A stretch of 64,000 nt of DNA from Tretioscincus oriximinensis (GCA_022410635.1 JAJVDF010000221.1:1260096-1324095); one strand, 5' to 3'. Shown: positions 34,188-45,202, numbered from the stretch's first letter. A program made the numbers and translations. Notes: generated by a model from the sequence alone, not told the origin.

Positions 34188-34905
34188 AAGAACATAAGAA
34201 GAGCCATATTGGGTTCAGCATTCTGACTCACACAGAGGCCCACCAAATGTACCTGGGCAGTCTGAACAGAGGAAAGCAAAATATGGACCTGTTCATGACT
34301 CCCTGCATAAGGCATTTCAGGAGTCCTGCCTGTTGCTCCATCCAGACATCCATCATAGTACCCATTTATACCCTTGGTGTCCATAAACCTGTCTAGTCCT
34401 GTCTTGAAGTTATCCAAGCTGTTAGCTACCACCGCCTCTTCAGGAAGTAAATTCCACAGGCCAATGACCATGTGGGTGAAAAAATAATTTTCTTTGTTCT
34501 CACTTTTCTGCCCTTCAGTTTTAAGGAATGCCCTCTGGTCCTAGTGTTGTATGATAGAGAAAACAGTTTTTCTCTATTTACCCTAACCCTATCCATCCCA
34601 TGCGTGATTTTGTACACTTTAATCAGATCACCTCTTAAATGTCACCTTTCAAGACGTTGCAGCCTGACTTCATAAGAGAGGTGCTCCAGACCCTTGTTGA
34701 CCTTTTCTGCACTTTCTCTAATTCCACAATATCCTTCTTGAGATGTGGTGACCAGAATTGATCACAGTATTGCAAATGGGGCCTCAGCACAGATTTATAA
34801 AGGGGCAAAACAACATTTGCTGACTTGTTTTTGATTCCTTTCCTAATTATCCCCAACATAGAATTTGCCTTTTTTGCTGCTGCTGCACACTGGGTTATAT
34901 ATGGC
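34188..34905 (-). mobile_element. CR1 LINE (family B), antisense
   Basis: The 3' end is at low coordinate (AAGAACATAAGAAGAGCCAT, complement of ...CTCTTCTTATGTTCTT), followed by ORF2 C-terminal sequence with conserved blocks such as LRPHLQYCDQFWSPHLKKDI and MVIGLWNLLPEEAVVANS. Broken by frameshifts. It lies head to head with the family A fragment that follows. 5'-truncated. Confidence 0.92.
34426..34859 (-). pseudogene. CR1 ORF2 C-terminal fragments (family B)
   Basis: Two minus-strand frames: 34635-34859 with GIIRKGIKNKSANVVLPLY, SVLRPHLQYCDQFWSPHLKK and VELEKVQKR, then 34426-34617 with YKITHGMDRV and NTRTRGHSLKLKGRKVR. Both match the intact stretch 54122-54625 in order and spacing. This is the domain after the RT palm; the frame breaks between the two. 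Inactive. Confidence 0.88.
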
Positions 34906-34908
34906 TTA

Positions 34909-35222
34909 GATGAGGGAACTGATCAAATTTGCCAATGACACAAAACTAGGAGGGATTGCTAATACTAGGCAAGAGAGAAAGGATTTAAAAAGATCTAGAC
35001 AAGCTCAGACCATGGGCTGAAACTAACAGAATGGTATTTAATAATGAGAAATGCAAGTCCTACATCTGGACAGGAAAAATGAAAATAGCATGTATAAAAT
35101 GGGAGGAATTTGTCTGATCAGCAGCACATGTGAAAAGGACCTAGTTGTATTAGTAGATCACAATTAAACATGAGTCAACAGTGTGAAGCAGTTGCAAAAA
35201 TGGAAAACACAATCCTGGGGTG
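34909..35222 (+). mobile_element. CR1 LINE (family A) internal fragment, sense
   Basis: Contains AAATTTGCCAATGACACAAA (translating to the FANDTK motif near the RT active site) and GAATGGTATTTAATAATGAG, the reverse of 1600-1620. Both ends are truncated; the stop density makes it a pseudogene piece. Confidence 0.8.
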
Positions 35223-35859
35223 ACATCAGACTTGTCACAATGTTTCCTAAAATATGTTTTGGTCTTTCAGGAGTTTATTTTGTCCTTTATCAGACATAAT
35301 ATATCCCAGTAATTTCCCCTAGGTTTTATTAACATTTATCTTAACAAGTTGTCTTATAATTGTCACTATTCTTTCCTTAGCTATTTCAAATACTAATTTC
35401 TCCATTCTCCATTTACTATTATCCTTCTATTCATATACCACACTACAAATGGTGCTATTAATGTTGCTGCTGGGCATCCCTGAGTCATGACTAACATCTG
35501 GTTCATTACATGGGTATCCCCATGGAAGACTTTTATGAAGTTCTCTTGGCAGAGATACAAAATTGGTTTTCCATTGAATACTTCCAGGGAAAAGCTGGGG
35601 ATTGAAATGGTGATCCTTGGCTCTCAGACAATCCGCACCATCATTGAGCCTACGGCATTCCTAACATATACTTTATCACATTATTATCTTCAGTATCTAT
35701 GTTCAGTATGTCCATCCCCATTATGCTTAGCTTTATATTCAGAAATAATCAAACCTATTTATTTTTTATTAGATTCAATATTTGTTCCTTCCCCTACTTT
35801 ACTAATGATTTCCTTCCAAAATAATTACTTTTCTCATATCCCCATCACAAATGCTTGTA

Positions 35860-36040
<181 letters not shown>

Positions 36041-36275
36041 TTGTACTTGTATCCCGCCCTATACCCAAAGATCTCAGGGCGGCCAACCATGGGCAGCACA
36101 CATAGCATTTGTTGCTTTCTCCACAACAGACACCCTGTGGAGTAGGTGGGGCTGAGAGTGTTCAAAGAACTGTGACTAGCCCAAGGTCACCCAGCTGGCT
36201 TTGGTGGAGAATCGAACCGGGAGACTACCAGGTACGAGTCCAACACTCAACCACTACACCAAACTGCCTCTCTGC
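36041..36275 (-). mobile_element. Sauria-type tRNA-derived SINE, antisense
   Basis: Reading minus: head with box A (inverted at 36245-36256) and box B (inverted GAATCGAACC at about 36209-36218), then GGTGACCTTGGGCTAGTCAC, and a tail ending CCTGAGATCTTTGGGTATAGG and GCGGGATACAAGTACAAATT. Same architecture as 53373-53608. The AAT block beside it lies where the tail repeat would be. Confidence 0.85.
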
Positions 36276-37495
36276 ATTTATATATGTCTCTACATTTATG
36301 CCAACATGTGGGATATTCTTATTTATACATTCTGATAGCACCCAACTAGCATACATTGCTAGCAACCCAACTAGCATACACTGACGTATAGAATACAAAT
36401 AGATGGAAAATGTAAAGGTTAATTTTAATCAATGGTTTGGATCAGCTATTTTTTTCTTGGCTATTTAAATCAATTACTTTAATTGCCTCTATTTAAATGA
36501 ATCTACCATGGCAACTCTTGAAGTTTTCCAGCATGAAAACCTTAGACTATTTAAAAATCTAATTAAATATAGTAGTAGTTCCACCATTACTAATATTTTC
36601 TTCTTTTTGGATTTTAAAAAAGTGCAGCTGTAAGAATTGGCTTTATGGAAGCAATCTTAACACTGGCGGAGATGGGAACAGCATCCTCCCTGTACAGAAA
36701 TCATTATTGTATTCAGGCTCTACTTCCAAAAAATCAATTTTACTTACCTATGCCAAATATTTTGTTGGCATAATTTTGCCAGCAGAATTATACAGAAATC
36801 ATAGCCAAATATCTGGCCTGCTTAGTGACTGGCAAAAATTGATTTGGAAAAATTGATTTCCACAACTAGGATTCTGGAAAAAAGAAAAAGGTTACATTTT
36901 CTAAAGCAACATACTGGACCAAAATATGAAATAATTCCAGATTTATTTCTTTTTATACAAGCATTTGATCTTCTTATCACAATATTAAGACCCTGTTAGT
37001 ACTGCTGGATGCAAATATATACCTTTCACTTTCGTTTATCCATTTTGCACAGGAAAGTCAGTTTTATTAGCTGGTTTGTCCAGGGATATTAGGTTTCACT
37101 TTATGTACTCTGATGTACTGGAGGTTGGATATTGGGGATAGATATATATGGAGTGTTTGGATAGTGTTCTTTGCTTTTATTCCTTCCACTTGGTATTGTT
37201 AACTACCAAACTTGTATAATAAAGAGACCTTGCTGACAACAGCAATGATCCATGTTAATTTACTGGAGAGTAGAATTGGGGTATCCTAACAGTGCCATCA
37301 AACACAATGACCAGTAGGCAAAGTGAAACACTTTCTATACTAATTCTTATTCTTGGATATAGGAATAAAGTCCAGCATGGAAAGAACCTGAAAAACAGAA
37401 ACTGACAAGACTATTTACATGAACTTCCACCATAAAAATTATAATATGATTTTAGGACTATCCCAAGCATGCAATACCACATATCTGAAGCAGAT
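36276..37495. other. Unassigned intergenic DNA
   Basis: No gene recognised. AT-rich, no clear repeat. Confidence 0.4.
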
Positions 37496-38052
37496 TTTAG
37501 AATCGGGTCTAGTCCAGCATTCTGTCTCATATAGATTCCCAGCAATTGAACCTGGGCAGTCTGGAACAGAAGGCAAAAATATGCACCTGCTCCTGACACA
37601 TTGCAAATGATATTCCAGGAATCCTGCCTGCTGCCCCATCCTGGAGGCAGCATACAGACATCCACCCTAATAGCTATTGCAACCTTTATGTTCCTGAACC
37701 TGTCTAATCCTGTATTAAAGGTGTCCACGCTGTTAGCTACACCACTTCCTCTAGAAGAACATTACAAAGGCCAATGACCCTCTGGGTGAAAAAATACTTT
37801 CCTTTGTCCTCACTCTTCTGCTCATCAATTTCAAGGAATGTCCCCTGGTCCTAGTGTTATGTGATAGAGAAAACATTTTTTACTATTCATCTTATTCCCC
37901 CGTGCATGATTTCATACACTTCACTCAGATCATTTTCGAGGCTGAAGAGACCCAGACGTTGCAGCCTGACTTCATAAGGGAAGTGCTCCAGTCCCTTGAT
38001 CATTCTTGTTGCTCTGTTCTGAACCTTCTCTACTGTACACAGTATTCTAAAT
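37496..38052 (-). mobile_element. CR1 LINE (family B), antisense, 3' half, interrupted by hAT
   Basis: TCTAGTCCAGCATTCTGTCT begins a 3' end; the ORF2 tail follows (antisense GCTGTTAGCTACACCACTTC, GTCCTAGTGTTATGTGATAG, GTTGCAGCCTGACTTCATAA). It breaks off at ACAGTATTCTAAA and resumes at 40107 with TTCTAAACGTAGCCTCACC, so a 2-kb element sits inside it. Confidence 0.9.
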
Positions 38053-38719
38053 CAGCATGGTTCAACCCACGGCCAACGGCCTGCATGCGGCCTGCCAAGC
38101 CATTTTTGTGGCCCGCGAAGGGGTCTGGTGGCCGCTGAGCATCCTATACGGGGCCGCCGCGTACCAGGCCGCCACACGCAGGGACCGCCTCGCACCACCT
38201 GCTGGGGGCTACCTTATGCTGTCTGCCGGGGCTGCCTCGTGATGCCTGCCGGGGCCCGTCTCGCACCATGGGCCGCCTTGCGATACCTGCCAGGGCCCAC
38301 CTCGTGACACCCACCAGGGGCCGCCTTGTGCTGCCCACGAGGGTTGCCTCACGTTGCCCACCGGGGCTGCTTCACATCGCCTGCCGGGGCGCCTCGCATC
38401 GCCCACCGGGGCTGCCTCGCACCGCCCGCCAAGGGCAGCCTTGCACCGACAGGCCCTGCTGGGGGGCCCTCGCATCACTCAGCAGGACTGCCTTGCACCA
38501 CCTGCTGGAGTTGCCTCATGCCGCCTCGCTGGGTTCTGGCCATGCCCAAAGCAGCGCCAAGTCCTGGTGGCAGCAGCCTCCACGTTTTGCCATCCTGAGC
38601 TGCAGCTGCAGGAGGCCCCAGAAAAAGGGCGGCAAAACGTGGAATCTGCTGTTGCCGCCAGAGTCAGAAACTCCTGATGGTCTGCAGTCCGAGGAGCAAG
38701 CCACGAGGTAGGTTACATT

Positions 38720-39295
38720 CTGTTTTATTTCTTTTCTTTCTGTCCTTTCTTTTTCTCTCCTTCTTTATTTCTATCCTCCTTTTCCTTTTTTTCTCCTTTC
38801 CAGTTCCTTCTTTTTTTCTCCCTCCGTCTACCTCCCCTTTGGGCCTTCCTTACCTCCTTGCTTCATATTTTCTCCATTTAATCTGGCTTGAATTCTACAT
38901 TTTTAAAAATGGTTTCTGCTAAGCATATGTCTTTTATATATATAAAAAACCCACATCATACGTGGGTTGAGTTTTTTATTTCATTTGTGGTGTGTTTAGA
39001 GTGTGAATAACAAAATTATTAGCCTAGTTTTTATTTATTTTACTCCTAATGTGGTTTTTAATTTTCTGTGGCTGTTCTTTCTTCCCTTTCTTCTTTTTCT
39101 TCTGTCTTTTCTCTTTCCCTTTCCTTCCTTATTTATCCTTCTTTTTCTTTTTTCCTCCTTCCCCCTTCCTTCTATTTTTCTTCTTCTCTCTACCTCCCCT
39201 TCGGGCCTTCCTTCCTTGCTTGCTTTATATTTTCCCCATTTAATCTGCATTTTTAAAAATGGTCCTACTAAGCATATGTCTTTTATATATATATT
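38720..39295 (+). repeat. Duplicated pyrimidine-rich unit in the hAT
   Basis: CTCTACCTCCCCTTCGGGCC...GCTTTATATTTTCCCCATTT...AAGCATATGTCTTTTATATA occurs at about 39186-39285 and, slightly altered, at about 38826-38940, some 360 bp apart. Both are preceded by long C/T tracts. It explains the Phe/Ser/Leu-rich plus-strand frames 38677-39320. Confidence 0.85.
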
Positions 39296-39462
39296 AAAAA
39301 TAACTTCTAATGTGGGTTGAGTTCTAGTTTGTCTAGCGGCAGAATGGTTCTCAGTTGCATTTCTGCCTGCTTTTCTATGCTGCTTTGGGCAGCATCTTTG
39401 CTTCTGGCAGAATGGCTCTCAGTTGCATTTCTGCCTGCTTTTCAGTACTGCTTCTACAATTT

Positions 39463-39612
39463 AAGAACTATCTAAGACCTTCACAGATTTAGGAACAACT
39501 GGTTAATCTTGGGGTGGTCGCCATGGAATCAGATCTCACTGTCAGTTTTGATTTTGAGGAAGTGATAAATGCATTTGCAAATGCAAAAGTGAAAAAAAGG
39601 CTTTTTTTCTAA
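39463..39612 (+). pseudogene. hAT transposase C-terminal remnant
   Basis: Frame from 39463: KNYLRPSQI, a TAG stop, then EQLVNLGVVAMESDL and SFDFEEVINAFANAKVKKR before TAA at 39610. Proteins of the hAT superfamily end in just this way (a Leu-rich dimerisation segment, an acidic ...IE/ES.. turn, then 'DFxxVIxxFAxxKxRR'). The match is to a pattern I know; no alignment was run. The upstream catalytic domain (hAT dimerisation/RNase H-like) is not recognised, so this element was already inactive or internally deleted. Confidence 0.7.
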
Positions 39613-40106
39613 ACCTTTGAGGTGCTTTAAAAAAGAAAAAAACCCTGTTTACTTTACTGTTTTTTTTGCATTCAGAATATTATATACATTTTTGACTTTT
39701 ACATTTATGTGTTTTGTATTCATTAGATTGAGAGCTGCATTAGAATGTTATACATTTTATCAGGAATCACACAGGAAATATACTGGGGCCAGAAGTAAAA
39801 GCATTTGTGTTGTCACTTTGGGAAATGGTGGCCCAGACTGAAGTGAAACCACAAATGATGTCACTTCCGGAATCTGCTTCTGGGAAGTGCATCCAGAGTG
39901 ACATCACTTCCTGTCACCGCCCTGGAAGTGACACTTCTGGGGCGGAGCAGGAAGTGACATCAGAAGTGTGAGGGCCAGAATGACATCACTTCCTGCCCCA
40001 CCCCAGAAGTAATGTGATGTTACTTCCGGGGCAAGAAAGGAAGTGATGTCACTCTGGTCCTCACACTCCTGCAATGATGTTTGATCTGCCCTCTTGGACC
40101 ACACTG

Positions 40107-40835
40107 TTCTAAACGTAGCCTCACCAGATTTATAAACAGGCAAAACAACGGACTTGTTTTCAATTCCTTTCCTAAGAACCTCAAACACTGAATTTCATGC
40201 TGCACACTGGGTTGACACCTTCATTGAACTGTCCACCAACACCCCAAGATCCTTTTCCTGCTCTATCACACAAAACTTGGTTCTCATCAGTTGGTAGGAT
40301 TTTGCTTTTCAATATATTCATAAATGATCTGGATGCCGAGGTAAATTGTGAAGTAGCAAAGTTCTTTGTCCCAATGTGCATGACCTTGCACTTGCTTAAA
40401 TTGAAGTGCAATTGTCACTTTGATGCCCACTCACCCAATTTCAATAGATCACTCTGAAGTGCCTTACAATCATTTTCAGTTTTCACTATCCTGACCAGTT
40501 TAGTGTCATCAGTGAACTTGGCTACTTCACTATTTACCTCGGCATCCAGATCATTTATAAATATATTGAAAAGCAACGATCCCAGTACGGACCCCTAGGG
40601 TACTCCACTCAGAGAACTGTCCATTTATTACTACTCTCTGTTTTCTATCTTTTAGCCAGTTTCCAATCCAGACAAAGTCTGTCATCTTATACCATGAATG
40701 TGGAACTTTTTTAGGAGCCTTTGTTGAGGGACTTTATCAAAGGCCTTCTGAAAATCTAGATAGACAATAGATGGATCTCCTTTATCTACATGTTTGTTAA
40801 CACTCTTAAAGAATTCTAGGAAGTTGGTAAGGTAC
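40107..40835 (-). mobile_element. CR1 LINE (family B), antisense, 5' half
   Basis: Continues from 38052. Antisense blocks CACCAACACCCCAAGATCCT, GTGCATGACCTTGCACTTGC, AGTGTCATCAGTGAACTTGG, TTTAGCCAGTTTCCAATCCA and ACTTTATCAAAGGCCTTCTG run in the expected order toward the RT core. A 62-bp inverted segment copy is embedded (see 40302-40363). Confidence 0.9.
40302..40363 (+). repeat. 62-bp inverted copy within the CR1
   Basis: Sequence from TTGCTTTTCAATATATTCAT to AGTAGCAAAGTT is the reverse complement of 40515-40576 with about four mismatches. Spacer 151 bp. Confidence 0.85.
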
Positions 40836-41021
40836 GATTAAATTATTGAGTACAAATGCAAAGAGAAAAAAGTCTGATAGTATCTTACATTCGATACTTA
40901 TTCATCTAAAATCAAAAACATTATTTTGAAATATTGGTATTTATTGGAGGATGTTCCTGGTTGTAACTCAACTCCACTGTCTCCCTTTAAGAGAGCAAAA
41001 AATATCAGAGACTTTTTAGTT

Positions 41022-41133
41022 GTTGTTGTTTTTAAACATTTTTTATTATTTAATTTAACAGAATTATAACAGTAAAAGTTGAACAGACAACACATTACAA
41101 GATAAAAGTATAAATACAGTATTCCTTCACATC
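41022..41133 (-). mobile_element. L1-like 3' end, antisense, with 18-bp target duplication
   Basis: T-rich start (TTTTTAAACATTTTTTATTA) and an interior reading as a LINE 3' UTR on the minus strand. ATCAGAGACTTTTTAGTT (41004-41021) is repeated as ATCAGAGACTTCTTAGTT (41134-41151), one mismatch in 18. A long target duplication with a T-tract is the mark of target-primed L1 insertion. Only 112 bp long. Confidence 0.8.
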
Positions 41134-41304
41134 ATCAGAGACTTCTTAGTTACTGCAAGTTTAAAACCAATACAGAGAAAATTGAATGGAAGTCATATCG
41201 GTATGCTTAGCTGTGGTAACTGCATTGTATGTAAATACTGCTTTGAAACTAAAGTTTTTTTTTACAACACAATAGATAATAAGACATATGATACAAAAAA
41301 TTAT

Positions 41305-41796
41305 TTAATTGTAAGAGTAAGGTAGTTGTTTACATTGTGCAATGTCCTTGCTCCCTGATTTAATAGGGATGACCAACAGAATGATTAAAACCATGCAGTC
41401 AGCACGCCCATCATACCCACCCCTCCCTATATGCCTAGCAATCAAATTGCCCATTACAAGAAGCCCTCCTCCCACCACCTGTGGAGGACTATCCTCGGTG
41501 CAAGAGGATACCGGCTGATCATCCAAGGAAGGGGTCCCCACTAAGGGAAGTTGTCCCTCTTCCTCGCTCTGATGTCCTCTCTGCCTGAGACCCCCACTCT
41601 CTAAGGCAGCTGGAGGGCTGCACTCCTGTGAGTGGGATGCTCCTGTTGCATCCCTGGATGTCTCATCCTGATGCCTATTTCTGTCTCTCTGCTTCTCCAG
41701 GGCAGCTATCTTAGCCTCAAGGGAAGAAACACGTTCCCTGAGATCCAGGAGCTCCTTGCACCGAACACACACCCATGACTTCTCACCAGCAGTCAT
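41305..41796 (-). pseudogene. CR1-type LINE ORF1, N-terminal part
   Basis: 163 codons open. Starts MTAGEKSWVCVRCKELLDLR, a CxxC pair, then a short coiled coil (ERVSSLEAKIAALEKQRDRN), a Ser/Glu/Gln-rich linker, and PQVVGGGLLVMGNLIARHIG, which aligns with the 'VVVGDSLLRG..' start of the esterase-like domain in CR1 ORF1 proteins. ORF1 binds and packages the LINE RNA. The product then runs into unrelated sequence. Because ORF2 pieces lie at 40107-40835 in the same orientation, the element may be internally deleted, but an independent insertion is possible. The start ATG fits the family (ORF1 starts near a conserved Cys-rich block). Confidence 0.75.
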
Positions 41797-41900
41797 GCAT
41801 CTGACACTCAGTGCAAAACACTGGGAAGCCCCCTTCCCCTTTCTACCTTCATCCCTAATATATTTTTATTTTACTTTTATTACTATTTAAATTCTCTTCT
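41305..41900 (-). mobile_element. CR1-type LINE 5' region, antisense
   Basis: Includes the ORF1 fragment and, upstream, CATGCATCTGACACTCAGTG and GGGAAGCCCCCTTCCCCTTT as a probable 5' UTR. The limits of the element are not clear. Confidence 0.5.
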
Positions 41901-42294
41901 GTTTCATGAATAACTTGATCCTTTAGATATGGTTACTATCTAAGATATTTTTAGTAAAACTATTAAAATTGTTCTTTTAGTATATGTTATGAAGTTAATT
42001 TTTTATGGTATATTAAAATAGTTAGTTTTGTTTTGTTTGTTCTTTGTTTTTTTTAAAAAAACCCTCTATCTATTGGCTATAACTAAAGTTGTATTTTTTA
42101 AAAAATAAATAACAAAACTAGTATTTTTTATTCTTATTTTTTAGTATTCTGTATAATGTTTATATCTCACACCCAATGTTAACAACAAAATTTCAGAGCT
42201 TACCCACAACAGAGCTGTTATTTTTTTTATTGGTTACTATTTTAAAAATATATCTAAAATCTAAATAGAATTATCTTTTAGTTGTAGTGTAAAC
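41901..42294. other. AT-rich unassigned DNA
   Basis: Very AT-rich, with homopolymer A/T runs and no gene. Confidence 0.5.
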
Positions 42295-42365
42295 TATCAT
42301 TTAGCCAGTTTCCAATCTAGGACATGATCTGTCCTCTTATTCCATGAGCGTAGAGCTTTTTCTTT
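42295..42365 (-). mobile_element. CR1 (family B) fragment, antisense
   Basis: TTTAGCCAGTTTCCAATCTA, GATCTGTCCTCTTATTCCAT and GAGCGTAGAGCTTTTT correspond to 40653-40713. Confidence 0.65.
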
Positions 42366-42756
42366 ATTAAATATCTATATGAACATCTAGATGCACATTT
42401 GTGGAATCCCGGAGAAACCATGCCAAGTTTATTAAAGTTTAATGTAATCTGCACCAGCATATAGACAGCAGGTCCCTATTCCAGGACATAATGTAGAATA
42501 AGGTCCCGTATTGAAAGGGCCATAGATTAGCGAATATCTGTTCTTAAAATATAATGTTATTATCAGATATAAATATTTTTATATTGCATGTACTTCTATT
42601 TGATTGCAGCTTTAAATTATATATTTCAATTAAAAATAGCACACATGATTTTTTTTTCATCTGCATTATTTTTTAATTGAAATGTTTATTTTAAAGCTGC
42701 AATCAAATATTATATATACATAAACATCTATGTTTAAAAAGATTTTTGCAATAGAA

Positions 42757-43010
42757 AGAACATAAAAGAACATGCTGAACCAGGCCACAGCTGATCCAGT
42801 CTGGCATCCTATCTCACACAATAACCCACCTGCTGCTTCTGATTATCTTAAGCTCCAACTGTCTCAAATCACTTCAAAAGGCATTTAGAAGGAATCTATC
42901 CATCACTGAAACCCGGAAGAAACACCAAGGTACACTAATAACCACTGATAATTTTGGGTAATCTCATATTAAAGCTATCCAGGGTTATAGCATCCAGTTT
43001 ATGACAGCCA
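42757..43010 (-). mobile_element. CR1-like LINE 3' end (family C), antisense
   Basis: AAGAACATAAAAGAACATGC, GATCCAGTCTGGCATCCTAT and ATCTCATATTAAAGCTATCC match 5152-5420 in order. Confidence 0.7.
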
Positions 43011-43108
43011 GAATCAACAAGATGTGGATGTAGACCCACATTATGGAAGTAGGTCACTGTTTCACATCCACCAACCAGGATATGCTGACAAGTGATGGTG
43101 CCTTTGCA

Positions 43109-43729
43109 TTAGGGTTGCCACACGTCCCGGGAAGGCGGTACAATCCCGGTTTGGGGGACTAAAATATAGTCCTCTCCAGGTTTTAAGATAAAATCCCGGA
43201 TTTTTACATTCCCCGATGCTGCATCAGGGGATATAAAAATGCAGGATTTTATAGGAAAAGGAACTGTCAGAGCTGACAGCTGCAGCCTGGCAACGCTTTC
43301 CAGGGTCCTGGAAGGAACCTCAGAGCGTGCCATAGCTGCTCCAATGCTGGAGGCAGGGTTTCGCACCTGCTGTCAGGCAAAGCGCGCCAACTCGCCTCCA
43401 ATAGAGCAAAAACGCCTGGGTTTGTGACAGCTCTGTTCTCCTGTCACAAACCCAGGCGTTTTTCCTCCACTGGAGGCGAGTTGGCACGCTTTGCCTGACA
43501 GCAGGCGCAAAACCCTGCCTCCAGCAGAGGAGCAGCAATGCACACACGGACATGCACACACGGACGCTTGTGGTGAGACAGGCAGAAGAGAGGTTCTGCC
43601 TATCTCACTACAAGCATCCGTATGGGCGTGCGTGTGTGTGCGCATGTGTACGTGTGAGTGCACGCATGTGCACGCATCCCCACCCCACCCCCGTCCCGGT
43701 TTTGGGCTGCTAAAATATGGCAGCCCTAA
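43109..43729. mobile_element. Foldback DNA element (TTAGGGTTGCCA ends) with central hairpin
   Basis: Ends TTAGGGTTGCCA and TGGCAGCCCTAA form a 12-bp inverted pair with one mismatch; TTTGCA flanks both sides (43103-43108 and 43730-43735), a probable 6-bp target duplication. A second symmetry, CCCGGTTTTGGGCTGCTAAA versus CCCGGTTTGGGGGACTAAA, lies inside. At the centre 43335-43430 and 43441-43536 are 96-bp near-perfect inverted arms around a 10-bp loop. It also has a CA/GT-rich flank (43545-43670). No transposase is seen. Its family is unknown to me. Confidence 0.8.
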
Positions 43730-45030
43730 TTTGCACGGAGGCTGAGGTTGTTTGCATTTGTGCAAACTAGCATCCCTGTAAAAGCATAATAATTTAGTCA
43801 CTTCACAGAGTATAAAAAAATACAGTAAGATGACATGTGGGGTCAGGGTGCGAGGTGGTAATCTTATTTGTTATTCCTCATGCTGCATTGGGGTGATAAA
43901 TATCAAGGCCTCCAGAGTTGTTAATGTTTCCAATAAGATGTTTCAGCAGTATGGGGAATAAGGATATGGCACCGAGAACTACAAGAAGAATATTTCTTCA
44001 ACCTAATCAAGTCATAGGCTAAATTTCCCCTTATGCACTTCTTCCACAGAATACCAATAGCAACAGTACCAACAGCCTCTCAATATAAGCAACAACACCG
44101 CAGGAAAGCTATGGACCGGATTACACTTTCAGTATTATTTTAAGAAGTTGTTCAGAAGGCAAAACATTTCATAAAACATTTCCCACAAATATCTCCCATC
44201 ACTTTCAAAAGTTCTTCCTTTGGGTGAACAATCTTTCCATTCGTTTCCCCAGCTTGTTCTCACATTTATTAACATTAACAGGTATTCTCTCGAGTTAAAA
44301 ACATGAACATATTTGAATAGCTATTTTTTAATACAAAGACGTAACCAAGGACACATGAAGCTTTATTTTCAGTGCCTGTTCTTACCCCCTTCATCACTTT
44401 AAGAAGCCAATTAGCAAGCTGTATTTCTAGCAACTTGTGATTTGCAATAAGTAATTGTGGTCTAAGACTATTCTTTGACTGTTCTATTTGTTGAACACCC
44501 ACTTAAAAAAACACCCTAGGAATGCTATACCTCATGGTGTTTACATGGAAATAGCTGGAAGAGGATTGTATATAGAAAGTAAGAAAAGTTACAGTGCTCA
44601 TATTTTGCTAATGTTGAAATATTTTACTATTGAGGGTTTTATGGTCAATTTCTATGCTAAATTTGCATAAATTCTTTTGAAAACAATGGACTAAATAGAT
44701 TTGGTGGCTTTTGGAACCTTATGTCAGAACCACATATATCTTAAGAGTGAGGGAACTGTGAGTGTTTTCTGATCTTATTTGCTCAATAACTCTTTAGATG
44801 TAAATACAAAATGTAAAAAGCCTCCAGACATGGGGTAAAATTTGTGATTCTTCCATGACTATACTGGAAATACCATCTGCATCCCATGACATCCTCTACA
44901 TAAACCCAGAAGTATAAAGTGATATTCTGACACATCATTATTACGGGAAAGCCAACAATGATGCTGGCTTGTAACTGCAGACATTCTCCTTTGTCTGCTT
45001 TCTGTTTCTATGGCACTTTATGCATGTACC
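43730..45030. other. Unassigned intergenic DNA
   Basis: No gene recognised. The 75-codon minus frame at 44275-44502 has no motif. Confidence 0.4.
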
Positions 45031-45202
45031 TGTCTTAGAATATTTCAGTTAATGTGGACTAGCATGATGTGGATTAACTGCAGGCACACATCGCTGCATT
45101 AAGTGAAGTGAAACAACCTGTGCTAGCATCCTCATGCCATCCATTGTCATATATAACCTCAGGGTCAAACACATGTTGTGTCCTGGATATGTCAGCATTA
45201 TC

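Larger units (their letters stand above)
38053..40106 (-). mobile_element. hAT DNA transposon, 2.05 kb, nested in CR1
   Basis: The ends are CAGCATGGTTCAACC and, inverted, CAGTGTGGTCCAAGA. An 8-bp target duplication flanks it: TTCTAAAT (38045-38052) and TTCTAAAC (40107-40114). Inside are a CpG-rich block of degenerate tandem GCC-type repeats (38100-38530), a pyrimidine-rich region whose roughly 360-bp unit occurs twice (38720-38935, 39090-39295), a duplicated CAGTTGCATTTCTGCCTGCT segment (39351, 39419), and a repeated CAGGAAGTGATGTCACT-type end (39850-40070). The hAT class rests on the ends, the TSD and the transposase C-terminus at 39463. Strand is not certain, since that remnant reads on the plus strand. 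Confidence 0.85.

Noticed and set aside
38268..38711. 147-codon frame rich in Ala, Arg, Pro
   Set aside because: It reads through degenerate GC-rich tandem repeats inside the hAT, with several overlapping frames equally open on both strands.
38677..39320. Phe/Leu/Ser-rich frames
   Set aside because: Produced by long pyrimidine tracts, no start context or domain.
43373..43801. 142-codon Cys/His-rich minus frame
   Set aside because: It spans the hairpin and a CA/GT microsatellite of the foldback element; apparent His/Thr repeats are low complexity.
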